Shown here: in pieces, positions 47,988 through 57,912 of the stretch
How positions within the stretch are numbered: position 1 is the first letter of the stretch
Layout of the letters: every line of letters begins with the position of its first letter
From: Raphanus sativus
Lineage: Eukaryota; Streptophyta; Magnoliopsida; Brassicales; Brassicaceae
DNA length: 64,000 nucleotides
Direction: 5' to 3'
Assembly (NCBI RefSeq): GCF_000801105.2
Contig: NC_079514.1
Location: 17,462,293-17,526,292 of the forward strand
Translations under genes and position numbers: made by a program
Notes under the pieces: model-generated
Database searches by the model: none
What the model was told of the DNA's origin: nothing
The model's input: only the letters and a program-made list of their open reading frames with translations

Positions 47988-48505
47988 ATGATTTTCCGGC
48001 GCTACGCGCCGGGTTCGTTATACTTTTACATAAATTTATAAATTATTATATGGTCTTAATAAATAAAATATGTTAAATATAAAAATAAAAATATATTAAA
48101 AATGATATTTTCTGATCTTTTTTTATAGTAGTTAGTGACCGTATTGCATTACTTTGTTTGAAGTTGTTTAGTTTAAAGTGTAATAGCATAAGTGGTTGTT
48201 ACTAATCGATTTAATAAAAATAGAATAAAAAACTGATAGTCATAACAAAATTAATTTAGTTGGAATTTAAACATAAAACAAAATTGATGTTTTATATAGA
48301 GAACATACTTATATTATTAATTATTAAAATAACTATATATGAACTATAAAACTTTTACTAATATATTTAGTTCAAATAATAGAAAGATGGAATACGTTTC
48401 AAATTTTATAAAAAAATAAGGGTGAAGTGTCAATTTTTGGTAAAATAATTGGTGAGTATCTAATATATATTTTTAAAATTACCATGTTGACTTTTAAAAT
48501 ATAGA
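47988..48505 (-). mobile_element. Short Helitron, same family as 11779-11965
   Basis: On the minus strand it starts TCTATATTTTAAAAGTC (48505) and ends with a CCGGCGC/GCGCCGG stem (47996-48012) and AAAATCATG, where the expected CTAG has mutated. The body matches the truncated copy at 11779-11965. About 518 bp, no coding frame. The start was later reused as a LINE target. Confidence 0.6.
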
Positions 48506-48515
48506 GGTGCGAGTT

Positions 48516-48988
48516 TTTTTTTTTTTTTTGACAAAGATTTTTCTATTGAAAATGCAGGAGAAATAAGAGTTTACAGAGTTTTAACTCAGTAGACCAACTG
48601 GTCTTACATATCTAGAAAGATACAAACTTGAATCAGATATCTAAGAGATGAGAAATCTAGTTAGTGAACCACAATTGAAGAAGAGCTGAGCAGAATTTGG
48701 GTCTCTCTCTCCTGAGGCTGGAGATTCTATTTTTCACAGTGAGCTTGATCTGAGCAATCAGTCCCTGCGGTGAAGTGAACCGGGAGCTATGCAAACGATT
48801 GTTTCTTTCAGTCCAAAGCGTGTAGAGGGTTGCTTGCCAGCATAGGAGGAGCAGAGTCTTCTGCACCCTATTTGATGGATGGCCATTTAGTTGCACAAGG
48901 AGAGCAGACCATTGTCTTAATGAAGTGAAGTTACACTTGTCTGCGATCGGCTTCCAGACTTCCCAAGCAAAATTACAGTCGAAAATTA
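48516..48988 (-). mobile_element. 5'-truncated LINE insertion with target duplication
   Basis: Minus-strand frame 48896-48657 encodes LWTERNNRLHSSRFTSPQGL and ends LLQLWFTN, the tail of a LINE ORF2. The upstream AWEVWKPIADKCNF lies in the same reading. It ends in TTTGTC plus A's (plus-strand T run from 48516). Flanks GAGGTGCGAGTT (48504-48515) and GAAGTGCGAGTT (48989-49000) are a 12-bp duplication with one mismatch. A clean example of 5'-truncated target-primed insertion. Confidence 0.85.
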
Positions 48989-49000
48989 GAAGTGCGAGTT

Positions 49001-50157
49001 GTATGTGTTACTTTAGTTTCAAGTTCTCTTAAAAAGATGTATCTTAAAATAAGAAACATAAAATTATTTTCTATATTAGTTTTGTTATAATGGAAGATTT
49101 TGTGTGTATTCATAACGAAATTCTTGTTTGTCTACCCTTATTTAGAAATATCAACGAATCTTAATATGAATCTAAATATGTTTTTTATCTAAAAACTATA
49201 AATGGTTCGTAAACTCCTCTATTTAATGGACAACTTCTATTTTAACCGGAATGGAACAATTTCACCAAATCTTCCTAGTAAAAAATCAATTTGTTAATTA
49301 GTAAATGAGATGTTAGCATCTATAACGATCATGAGAAAGACAATTTCTAACTATCTGTGACATTCGGGCTTGCTGAATTGTTGCATTTAGTAATGGTTTT
49401 GATATAAATGGTTAGTGTGGTGCAAAGGATTAATGGTGAGGGTGGTGTGTGGTTTACATCAATTTTAAATAACTTTAGCAACCAGACAACGTTTTTAAAT
49501 TTCTCTCAAATTGGAAGTAATGATTCTTTTTTTTTAGTTAAGTTTTAAGAGTATATTAATCATGTTCACTGTTTTTAAAATGTAAACACGGATACCATGC
49601 ATCAGGGAAGTTATTGGTTTCCTTGCACGCGGTAACATATGAAGATACCATAGAGTTTATGTGCCAATACCAATAGACCAAATGTTAGTCTTTTGGACTT
49701 GAATCACCATCAATTACTAAACATTATTAGAGTGGGATGAGTGGAATTTCTAAATTGATTATATGACGGTTACGTCGATTGCGTTAAAGAAGGAGAGTCG
49801 TAGAGGCTCAATTCTCCATCGTCAACATCAAATACAAAGAAACCCTATAAACCAGTGTTTTGACACCCGACCCAGACATTGAACCGGACGATTTGCCGGG
49901 TCTCTGGATCATTGGATTAACCGTGGGTGAACCGCTGTTTAGTAAATGAATTAGTTTTATTATATAATAGTATATTACCTATGAAAATAAATATATAAAA
50001 ACTAAAGTTAATATTTTAAATGTTTTCAAATATAAAGCAATAGTTTGGATATGTATCTATTTTATGTTTAAAAGTTTATGAAAATACTTAATTTTAGTTT
50101 CCATTTTCGTATTTTTATTTGACATACAAAATATTAAGAAATAGTTTAAAGTATTTT
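49001..50157. other. Spacer, no gene recognised
   Basis: AT-rich with a moderately GC patch at 49840-49930 (ACCCGACCCAGACATTGAAC) but no open frame or element ends that I can support. Confidence 0.45.
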
Positions 50158-50700
50158 TAAAAAAATATGTAACATAAGAGTTATGAAATCTAAAAAAACA
50201 AGACATAAAATTCATAATAAATTAAACTTCAATTGAAAATTAAAATATCATTGTAATAAATTGTCAATAACAAAAATAAACTAACAACTAATCACAATTA
50301 ACACCAAAACATATTAAATAAAGTTGAGAAAAGATTTTAATTATTAAAAAATATGTAACATAAGAGTTATGAAATCTAAAAAAAAAACAAGACATAAAAT
50401 TCATAATAAATTAAACTTCAATTGAAAATTAAAATATCATTGTAATAAATTGTCAATAACAAAAATAAACTAACAACTAATCACAATTAACACCAAAACA
50501 TATTAAATAAAGTTGAGAAAAGATTTTAATTATTAAAAGGAGAATGCCACATGACATTTCCCTTCCCTCCCCCCCCCCCCCTCTTAATAAATTGTCAATA
50601 ACAAAAATAAACTAACAACTAATCACAATTAACACCAAAACATATTAAATAAAGTTGAGAAAAGATTTTAATTATTAAAAGGAGAATGCCACATGGCATC
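50158..50700. repeat. Tandem triplication upstream of the TIR-NBS gene
   Basis: A 185-bp unit (ATATGTAACATAAGAGTTAT through AAAGATTTTAATTATTAAAA) occurs at about 50166-50349 and 50351-50537. A third, partial copy (last about 100 bp) starts near 50586. Copies 2 and 3 are each followed by GGAGAATGCCACATG and a C-rich tract, including a C run near 50570. The near identity implies recent duplication. Confidence 0.85.
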
Positions 50701-50769
50701 CCCCCTCTCCCCCCTAAAGAGATAAAAACTCAATTTTATTAGTATAGATTTGAGAAGCTTCCAGACGCT

Positions 50770-50910
50770 TACAAGAAATTGACACTAAATATATTATTGC
50801 TGTTTATTTGTCCAAAAAAAAAAATATTATTGCTGTTTGAGAAAAAGCTATATAATATGCAATTGATCCATTCCATTTCCAACCAAAAACGGGTTGCAAA
50901 ACCGAAACGT
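50770..50910 (+). promoter_or_regulatory. Upstream region of the TIR-NBS gene, duplicated in its intron
   Basis: This stretch ends 56 bp before the start codon. It recurs in diverged form at about 53115-53290 inside intron 1, sharing TGACMCTAAATATATTATT, TTGAGGAAAA-like, AACTATATA and AATTRATCCATTCCATTTCC. It is likely promoter/5' UTR; TATAATAT at 50852 could serve as TATA but this is not proven. A micro-insertion scar (50791-50838) lies within it. Confidence 0.55.
50791..50838 (+). repeat. Micro-retroposition scar (15-bp duplication)
   Basis: ATATTATTGCTGTTT at 50791-50805 and 50824-50838 flanks an 18-bp insert, ATTTGTCC followed by A's. TTTGTC plus A's matches the 3' end of the LINE fragment at 48516-48988. 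The intronic copy of this region (about 53140) lacks the insert, which supports insertion after the duplication. Confidence 0.7.
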
Positions 50911-50965
50911 TTTCAAGTACACAAACAGATAAAATATTTTTGCATTTGATATCCCTAACAAATAT

Positions 50966-53900
50966 ATGGACACCGAAGTCAAAAACAACAACGACAAACC
51001 AAATCACTGCGTTTATATCAGTTTTGACAACAGCGACCAATCAATCTTCTCCTTCATCAACTACCTCAAAGCTACTTTCAACCACCATGGGATTTATCAG
51101 CTCGATGATCAAAGCGATCGGTTCGCCCAGCAAATTAAGGTTCTTGTGGTTGTTTTCTCCAAGGAGGACACGTTCTCTCCCCCTGACAATCTTGTGAATC
51201 ATCTCTCTAAGAAAGACCTTGTGGTGGTTCCAGTGCTCTATGGAGTAACGATATTATCGGCAAGGCAGATTGCAGTGCTCGATCAGGTTTTACTAGACTC
51301 ATCAGCAGTATTACCAGGTCACATATATAATGACGAACGAAGGTATCTGTTTAAAGGAACTACAATAATTTTTTCCTTAACTAATGTCTATATATTAAAA
51401 ATTTATTAAATAGAATTATTTTTTTATTAATAACAAATTATAGTAAAATTTTATATATATATATATATATATATATTAATTATATGTAAGAAATTCAATA
51501 CAAAGAAATATATTAAATTTAATCAGTAACATTTATTATAAAATTTAAATCAGTTATTTGGGTAAGATGATTTACTTGGTCTTCAAACATAGAAACGCAT
51601 AAAAACTTCAATCATGTATATTTTAAAATAATAAGGATTAGTATTACGTTTTCACTATATCTCTATCTAATTTAAGATAAATTTACTATTACTGTAAATC
51701 ATGTAATCTCTTTTCGCAAAGTTTAAATCAACAATTCATAGAAGTATAAAAGAAACGAAAGTACCAAAAAATTCATTACACAAACAACATACAAAGGTGT
51801 GATTGTATAGACATTTTAGAGTAAATATTCTAGAGTAAAACTGTTTTACTCCAGCTTCTGCTAAATATTAACCAATCAGGCTAAAATATATATTAGCTGA
51901 ATACAGCTGAAAATGGTGGAAATTATCTCACATGTTTTGAGTGGAGTAAATATTTACTCTCTTTTTCGCTTCTTTCTCTTCACTCTCTTTCCTCTATTCA
52001 ATGTTACTCTTAATTACGCTGGAAATATACCAATCACACCCAAAGAGAGAGAAAATATCTGTCTTGCATGTTAAACCTAATCAATTAGCAAAGGTCATGA
52101 TCTCAACTGAAAACAACCTTGACTATTATGTCAGAGTTCTCTAGTTCGAATGACCAATAGAACGAAACTAATATTCCATGCAATAGTTTTAGGTCTAGGG
52201 AGATTTAAACTTTGGCCCGAGGCTCTTGTAATTTAAAAAAAAAGATTTAAACCTAATCAATGCAGTTGTAAAGGATATTTTTAACAACACTCTATTTTCA
52301 CTCTAAAATAGAATTTATAGTAAAATTATTCCAATGGTACTCGAAAAATAGATTTGTTCCAATTATAGAGTAATTTATTTACTTTATGTTCATTGCTCTA
52401 TCTTTTACTCTAAAATAGAGGGTGTGATTGGTTGAGTTGTAACTAGTGACTTTAGATTTAATTTTTATCTACAACAACTTAAGTTATCAATCATGTTTTA
52501 AGTAGTTTTTAAATTTAAAGTCAATAAAATAAAAAATGATCGTAAAAACCTTATTTTCTAAAACAAAAAAATATGGATACAGAATTTTTTTTAAAATAAA
52601 AATATTGCTGTAGGAATATATTTCCTTTTTTATCGTTTCTCTTATTTAATTTCTACAGCTACTTTAAATACAGATACATCAAAAAATTTTACAGTAAATT
52701 TTCTACAGGTATAATCCAACCAATCGACTCTAGAGTACCACTGGAGCAAACTCCAATTATGTTATATAATTACTCTATTTTATATAAAAAATAAAATAAA
52801 CCGTTGAAGATGATCTAAGGACAACATTATCGGAAGGGGAATCACATTTCTTAAGGAGGGGGGACCACTAACTTTTGCAAAACCGATGACATACGTTCGT
52901 TAAATAAGAGGCGTTTGTGCTGGATTTATTAAATGGTTTACAGACCTCACTGACACATGGAGTCCGCGATTGACTCAATTAATATTTTAAAAAAAATCAG
53001 AAAAAGTTAAAAACCTAACAAACGTATCTACCGATAATCGCCCTAAGAAACTTCATTTTACTTGCTATTATAATTATCCAAAGTACTATAGTCGAAACAC
53101 GATATTGGAAGAACGCTGACATGCAATTGACCCTAAATATATTATTTTATGGACTTTACATGTTGTTTAGTTTTTAGAATAAAAATAAGTTTATATAACT
53201 GCTTGAGGAAAACTATATACAACGCGCAATTAATCCATTCCATTTCCAACCTTTTTCAAAAATAATATTGCAAGAAAAATATAAAACCGTTATATTTTCA
53301 TGAAAAGGTGAAACAAGCTTATGATCGGTAAGAATGAAAAAAAATTGAAAATTAACATTCCTTTGAACTGAGATAACATAAGTTTTCAAATATTCATTCC
53401 AAAGTTAGATGTCTATATATTAGTAGCTCATTTACTTATTCGCCCTAACCCAAGTTATAAATAAATACTAGACTTTAATCCGTACGTCTACGCGGATATT
53501 TTTTTCAAAAATGTTACTATTTTTTTTTCATGTTAATATTAGGTCTGAGCGAAAAATCCAAATTCAAAGAATCGAACCGAATTCGATCCAAAAAGTAGTA
53601 CCGAACTCAAACCGGAATTGATTAAATATCTGAATTATTCAAATTTTGGTACTTAGATAACCTGAATCCGATCCGAAAGAAGTGTTTTGGGTATCCGAAT
53701 GTATTCGAAATATATATTTAATATATATAAAAATATCTAGAATATATATGATACTTTTAAGTTGGTTTAAATACTTGAAAATATATACAAATAGTTAAAA
53801 GTAAATATCTAAAATAGTTAAAGTTTACTCAAAATATCAAAAATACTTAAAATATTTATTGATTCTCTATCCAAATATTTAAATCAAACCAATTTATATG

Positions 53901-56388
53901 TTAAGTTTAGGTATTCTGACATATGTTATTCAAATTTATATGTAATGTATTATTTCGTTTGTAGATTTTGAGAAAATTATAGTATATAATGAATTTTAAA
54001 ATTCTAAAAATAATTTAAATGGGTTATCCGAACCCAAACTGAACCCGTAAAGATCTGAATCGAACCCAAACCAAAATTTAGAAATATCCGAATGGAGCGG
54101 AAATCTTTGACCCCAGAAATTCGAAACCCAAACAGATCTGAACCAAACCTGAATGGGTACCTAAACGCCCAACTCTAATCACTATTACATATCATATATG
54201 TCATCATATAACTAATCATATTTTATATGTAACATCATATAACTAATCATATAATTAATAATATTTTATATGTACCATCATATATATTATACTTTTAAAA
54301 TTTAATGTGAAATATAAAAACCATAATTTAAGTGGGTATATGAAACTAGGCGATTTTCTTATATATATTAAAACCAACTTTAAAGTTTAAATTTTGTTTT
54401 ATGATTATTTTAGATAAAAGATGTTTTTGGAGAATTAGATTGACTCATTTTCTTATATTTTAAAGCTAGTCCAAGTAGATAGTATTCATAATATAATTGT
54501 TTTCAATTTTTTTAATAAGATGAACTCATTATTTTTTTTCTAATATACTGCTATCTATATTTCCAAAAAAACGTTTTTAACTAATATCTATGTTTCCAAA
54601 TAAATTTCTCTTTTGAAAACTACTATCCATATTTCCAAACAAACCTCAAATGTATTTTGCCTTTTTTTTCTTTTTACACAAATTGAGATTCATATTCATT
54701 AAGGCCCAATGCCAAATATTACAGTTTATTCCCAATACAACCAGGCCCATAAGCACAAAACCTGATCACAGCCCACAAACCGACCAAAGCCTACTAAGAG
54801 GCCTAAAGCCCATACGACCGAGACCCAAAAACCCATGACTGACACCACTCCACGTATTTTGCCTTTAATAATATAGATGTAGAGATAGTACGTCTTTACT
54901 TTTTAATGAATAATTTTCGTTTTGCAGTGAATACGAATTTATGAAAGAGATCGCCGGGGATGTGTGTGAGAAGCTCTATCCAACGGAAGAGATTGGGATC
55001 CACAGGCGGCAAGAGGAGATAGAAAACTTGCTATGCGAGCAACCATGGGGCGTCCGCACTCTAGGCATTTTTGGTAAGCCTGGTATTGGCAAGACGACTT
55101 TGGCTATAGCCCTCTTTCGCCATATGTCTGGTGGTTATGATGCTTCTTGCATCATCAAAGATTTTGGCACAAAATATAATGAGAAGAGACTTGAGACTTT
55201 ACATTCTGACTACTTGAGTGAGATTCTTATGGAGGAGTTTGACCTAAATATTGATTCAAAGCCGATCCCCCGCAAGAAAAGGGTTCTTATTGCTCTGGAC
55301 GATGTGCGAAATGCTCAGGACGCAAAGTCGTTTCTTGGTGAATTTGACAAGTTTGGTCCAGGAAGCTTGATCATCATAACCTCCCAAAATAAACAAGTTC
55401 TAGAGGAGTGCAAAATGAGTGAGTTCTATGAGCTTAAAGGTTTAAATTATGAAGAAGCTCTGGAGCTGTTCACAAGGTGTGCCTTTGGAAATATTGTCAT
55501 AGAAGAAAATCTTATGGACCTTTCAAAGAAAGACATTAAGAGCAAGACAATGGTAGAAATGGTATCGACATTGCCTGATGCTTGTGAAGTACTCATTGCA
55601 GAGAACAATTATATACGGTTAATTCCATATGAAGAATACAACGAGGCCCAAGAAAATAAGGAGTTCCAATCTGATAACGATGGTGTATTGGTATGTCAAA
55701 TTCTAAAACATTTATATTATTCATTTTTAACACATTTTAACATCTATATATGAAGTTTCAACTTCAGTTTGAAAATAATTAACCGAATAGCATATTTGTT
55801 TCAACTTGTATATGAATATGACTGAAAACACAAGATTCTAACTTAGGTTTTTAAATCATTGATTGAATAACTCAAGTATCCAAAATAACACATTGCGATG
55901 TCAATGTAATAATGTATCTTTAAATTTTGAGATTTGGTAGCCTGTCTTGATCATCTCTTATCTTTTCTCTTTTGTTTCTTTCTCAGGCCACTAGAGATAC
56001 AGATGTCATAACTTTGACCACATCAGACTTGTGCTCCAAGTCTTATCCTCAGAAGAACCTAAGATCCAGACTTTACAACCGCTTCTCCAAGTCTATACCT
56101 CGTAATCTAAGGCTTTACCGGTTGGATTATAACTCTATGATCAGCTATCTGTCTGAACACTTACAAAAGCACCATGTTCTACTACAAGGAGCTAGTCAAC
56201 TTCAGAAACTTAGTCAAAGCTTTTTAAACTCACACGACCACGATTTGCTAGAGCAAAATCTCCAATATCTCCTTACTCTCTCTGGTGGTTGCGATAGGAT
56301 CAAACGTTTTCTAGATCTTCTAATAAAAAATAGAGAATTGAATCGTAAGGGGAGAAGAGAACTGAAGATTAAACTTGAACGAGATTAA
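50966..56388 (+). CDS. RRS1-like TIR-NBS protein with an unrecognised C-terminal domain
   Basis: Three exons (50966-51342, 54928-55690, 55987-56388) with GT-AG borders join in phase to 513 residues. The TIR (about 14-110; CVYISFDNSDQ, VLVVVFSKEDTF) has no W-C-L-x-E-L box, so no NADase glutamate, as in RRS1. NB-ARC motifs follow in order: P-loop GKPGIGKTT (175-183), kinase-2 LIALDDV (246-252), RNBS-B GSLIIITS (271-278) and RNBS-C YELKGLNYEEALELF (293-307). GLPLA, MHD, LRR and WRKY parts are absent. From about 327 an acidic linker and a helical, basic tail (LRSRLYNRFSKS, LQKLSQSFLNSHDHDLLEQN) finish the protein. I do not recognise the tail. Probably nuclear or cytoplasmic and regulatory rather than enzymatic. 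Confidence 0.78.
52086..52246 (+). mobile_element. SINE with 15-bp target duplication
   Basis: A 161-bp insert between TTAAACCTAATCAAT (52071-52085 and 52247-52261). An internal B-box-like AGTTCGAATGACC and an A-box-like head (TAGCAAAGGTCATGATC) suggest pol III ancestry. It ends CTCTTGTAATTTAAAAAAA. It lies in intron 1 of the TIR-NBS gene in sense orientation. Confidence 0.7.
53540..54177. mobile_element. hAT-like non-autonomous relic inside the Helitron
   Basis: Imperfect terminal inverted repeats TAGGTCTGAGCG (53540) and, reversed, TAGAGTTGGGCG (54177) enclose 638 bp rich in ATCCGAA and CGAACCC words. The TAG-GGGC start is typical of short hAT-like elements in this family. The 8-bp flanks do not match. 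Confidence 0.5.
54665..54853 (-). mobile_element. Retroposon nested in the Helitron, 13-bp target duplication
   Basis: GTATTTTGCCTTT at 54652-54664 and 54854-54866 flanks 189 bp. On the minus strand the insert begins GTGGAGTGGTGTCAGTCATG and ends CAATTTGTGTAAAAAG plus A's. The GC-richer body (GGCCCA words) contrasts with the AT-rich host. SINE or LINE 3' end; no pol III boxes were certain. Confidence 0.75.
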
Positions 56389-56659
56389 GCTAATGGCTTG
56401 GTTCAGTAGTAGCGGTGGGCATTTCGGTTATTTTATCGATCTGGTTTGGGTAATTCGGTTCGGTTTGGGTAATTCGGTTCTAAAATTTTTCAACTGAATT
56501 AAACCATAATCAGTTTTGTTTGGATCGTTTCGGTTCGGTTTGTATTCAGTTTGGTTTATATTCGGTATAGTTTGTGTTTCGGTTCAGTTCAAACGAGTTT
56601 TCACGAGTTCAGTTGTTTTAACAGAAATAATATTTTAAAACATAAATGTAATATTTTAA
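56389..56659. repeat. TTCGGTT-rich repeat downstream of the TIR-NBS gene
   Basis: Starting with GCGGTGGGCATTTCGGTT at about 56412, the stretch repeats TTCGGTTCGGTTTG variants to about 56600. Such TGGGCATTCGGTT starts mark short hAT-type elements in Brassicaceae. Ends were not resolved. Any polyadenylation signal of the TIR-NBS gene should lie here or just before. Confidence 0.5.
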
Positions 56660-57351
56660 ACAAAAAAACCTTATTGTAGTCCCAGATTAACTCTGAAGCA
56701 AGCAGAACGTTTTCTCCCAGGCTCCTTCCCTTCAAGAAGGCTAACAATTAGGACTCACAAACTTCTGAAGAATTGGCTTCAATCGGTTTTCCATGATCTT
56801 TGATATAATCTTGTATACCACATTACAACAACTTATAGGTTTGTAGTCCGAGAGAGAAGCAGCTTCAGGTTTCTTAGGAATCAGGCATATTGCTGTGGTG
56901 TTGAGATCCTTGAGCAATCTCCCATTTCTAATAAACTCTGCAACAGCAGCGACGACATCATCCCCACAATATTCCAAGAAGACCTGATAAATTCCACAAA
57001 GTAACCATCTGAACTCAGACTCTTATTAAGTGGTAGCAAAAAGATTGTTGTTTTTATTTCAGCTGCCAAGACGGGTCTCCTGAGATAAGTTTGCTGCAGC
57101 TCTGAGCAACATAATGGGAGAAGAGCATGGATGTCCTCGAGAGAATCCATCTAAACAGGCTGGTCTGCGGTTCCTAGAATATTCTGAAAATAGTTCGCAG
57201 AGTGCTCCTTTAGCCCTTATGCTGAGACAATTAACTGATCATCTTGGTCTTTCAAGAAGGGAATGTGATTCCTTGTCGCATGCTGAGAAACTGTGTTGTG
57301 GTAGAAGGTTGTATTGCGATCTCCAACATCAGCCCATCTTACCCTCGATCT

Positions 57352-57912
57352 CTACCTATATAATTTATGCTCAGCATTTAGAAGTGTATCAAGGTGAGCC
57401 CTTTGAGAATGCTCTTCCCTTGCCGTGTCAGAGTTAGGTGCGGTATGCAACGAGCGTTGTAGAGTATCAACAACAGCTGCCTGATCCTTCACACGCTGAG
57501 AAATTCCACTGTAATGCCGCCTATTTAAACCTTTCAACACAATCTTCATTAACTTCATAGAGCGGACCAGTTTGAACGGATTGGTTCCTACAATATGTGC
57601 ATACTGCCAACCATCACTAACCAATTCTGAATATTGAGGGTGATCACTAACATGGTGGAAGAAGTTCGGCTTACACACTCGACGAATGTGAAAAGGTAGC
57701 CAAAATAGACAAGGTGTATGATCAGACTGACTAGGATCCAGAAAATCGGCATAGGAGTCCATAAACGCAGTGGCCCACGGGTGATTAATAAAAACATGAT
57801 TAATCTTGGTTGATATGGGATTATCATCTTGACTATTTCTCCAGGTAAAAGGAAGGCCCTTTGCTTGAGCCTCAAATAACTCAGCCTCTTGCAGCGAGAT
57901 TACTGTCTTCAA
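57352..57912 (-). pseudogene. LINE ORF2 endonuclease C-terminal fragment
   Basis: A 186-residue open frame covering the end of an APE-type endonuclease (TWRNSQ, SDHTPCLFW) and the linker before RT (RRHYSGISQRVKDQAAVVDT). The upstream half of the endonuclease lies in other frames up to about 58400 (NVRGLN motif near 58370). Non-functional in its present form. Confidence 0.7.

Larger units (their letters stand above)
53468..54877 (-). mobile_element. Non-autonomous Helitron in intron 1, with nested insertions
   Basis: On the minus strand it starts TCTATATTATTAAAGGCAAA (54877, after A) and ends with ATCCG...CGGAT hairpin arms, TAAAGT, CTAG (53468-53471) and T. Length 1410 bp including a nested hAT-like block (53540-54177) and a nested retroposon (54665-54853). 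No Rep/helicase frame. Confidence 0.85.
51343..54927 (+). other. Intron 1 of the TIR-NBS gene (3585 bp)
   Basis: Donor AAG|GTATCT after exon 1 and acceptor TTTTGCAG|T before exon 2 agree in phase (two bases plus one). The intron is loaded with repeats: a (TA)n run near 51452-51476, a SINE (52086-52246), a diverged copy of the gene's upstream region (about 53115-53290) and a Helitron (53468-54877) ending 50 bp before the acceptor. Confidence 0.7.

Noticed and set aside
24150..56388. CRISPR-like or bacterial-type systems
   Set aside because: No regularly spaced repeats with unique spacers; all repeats are plant transposon or tandem-duplication derived.
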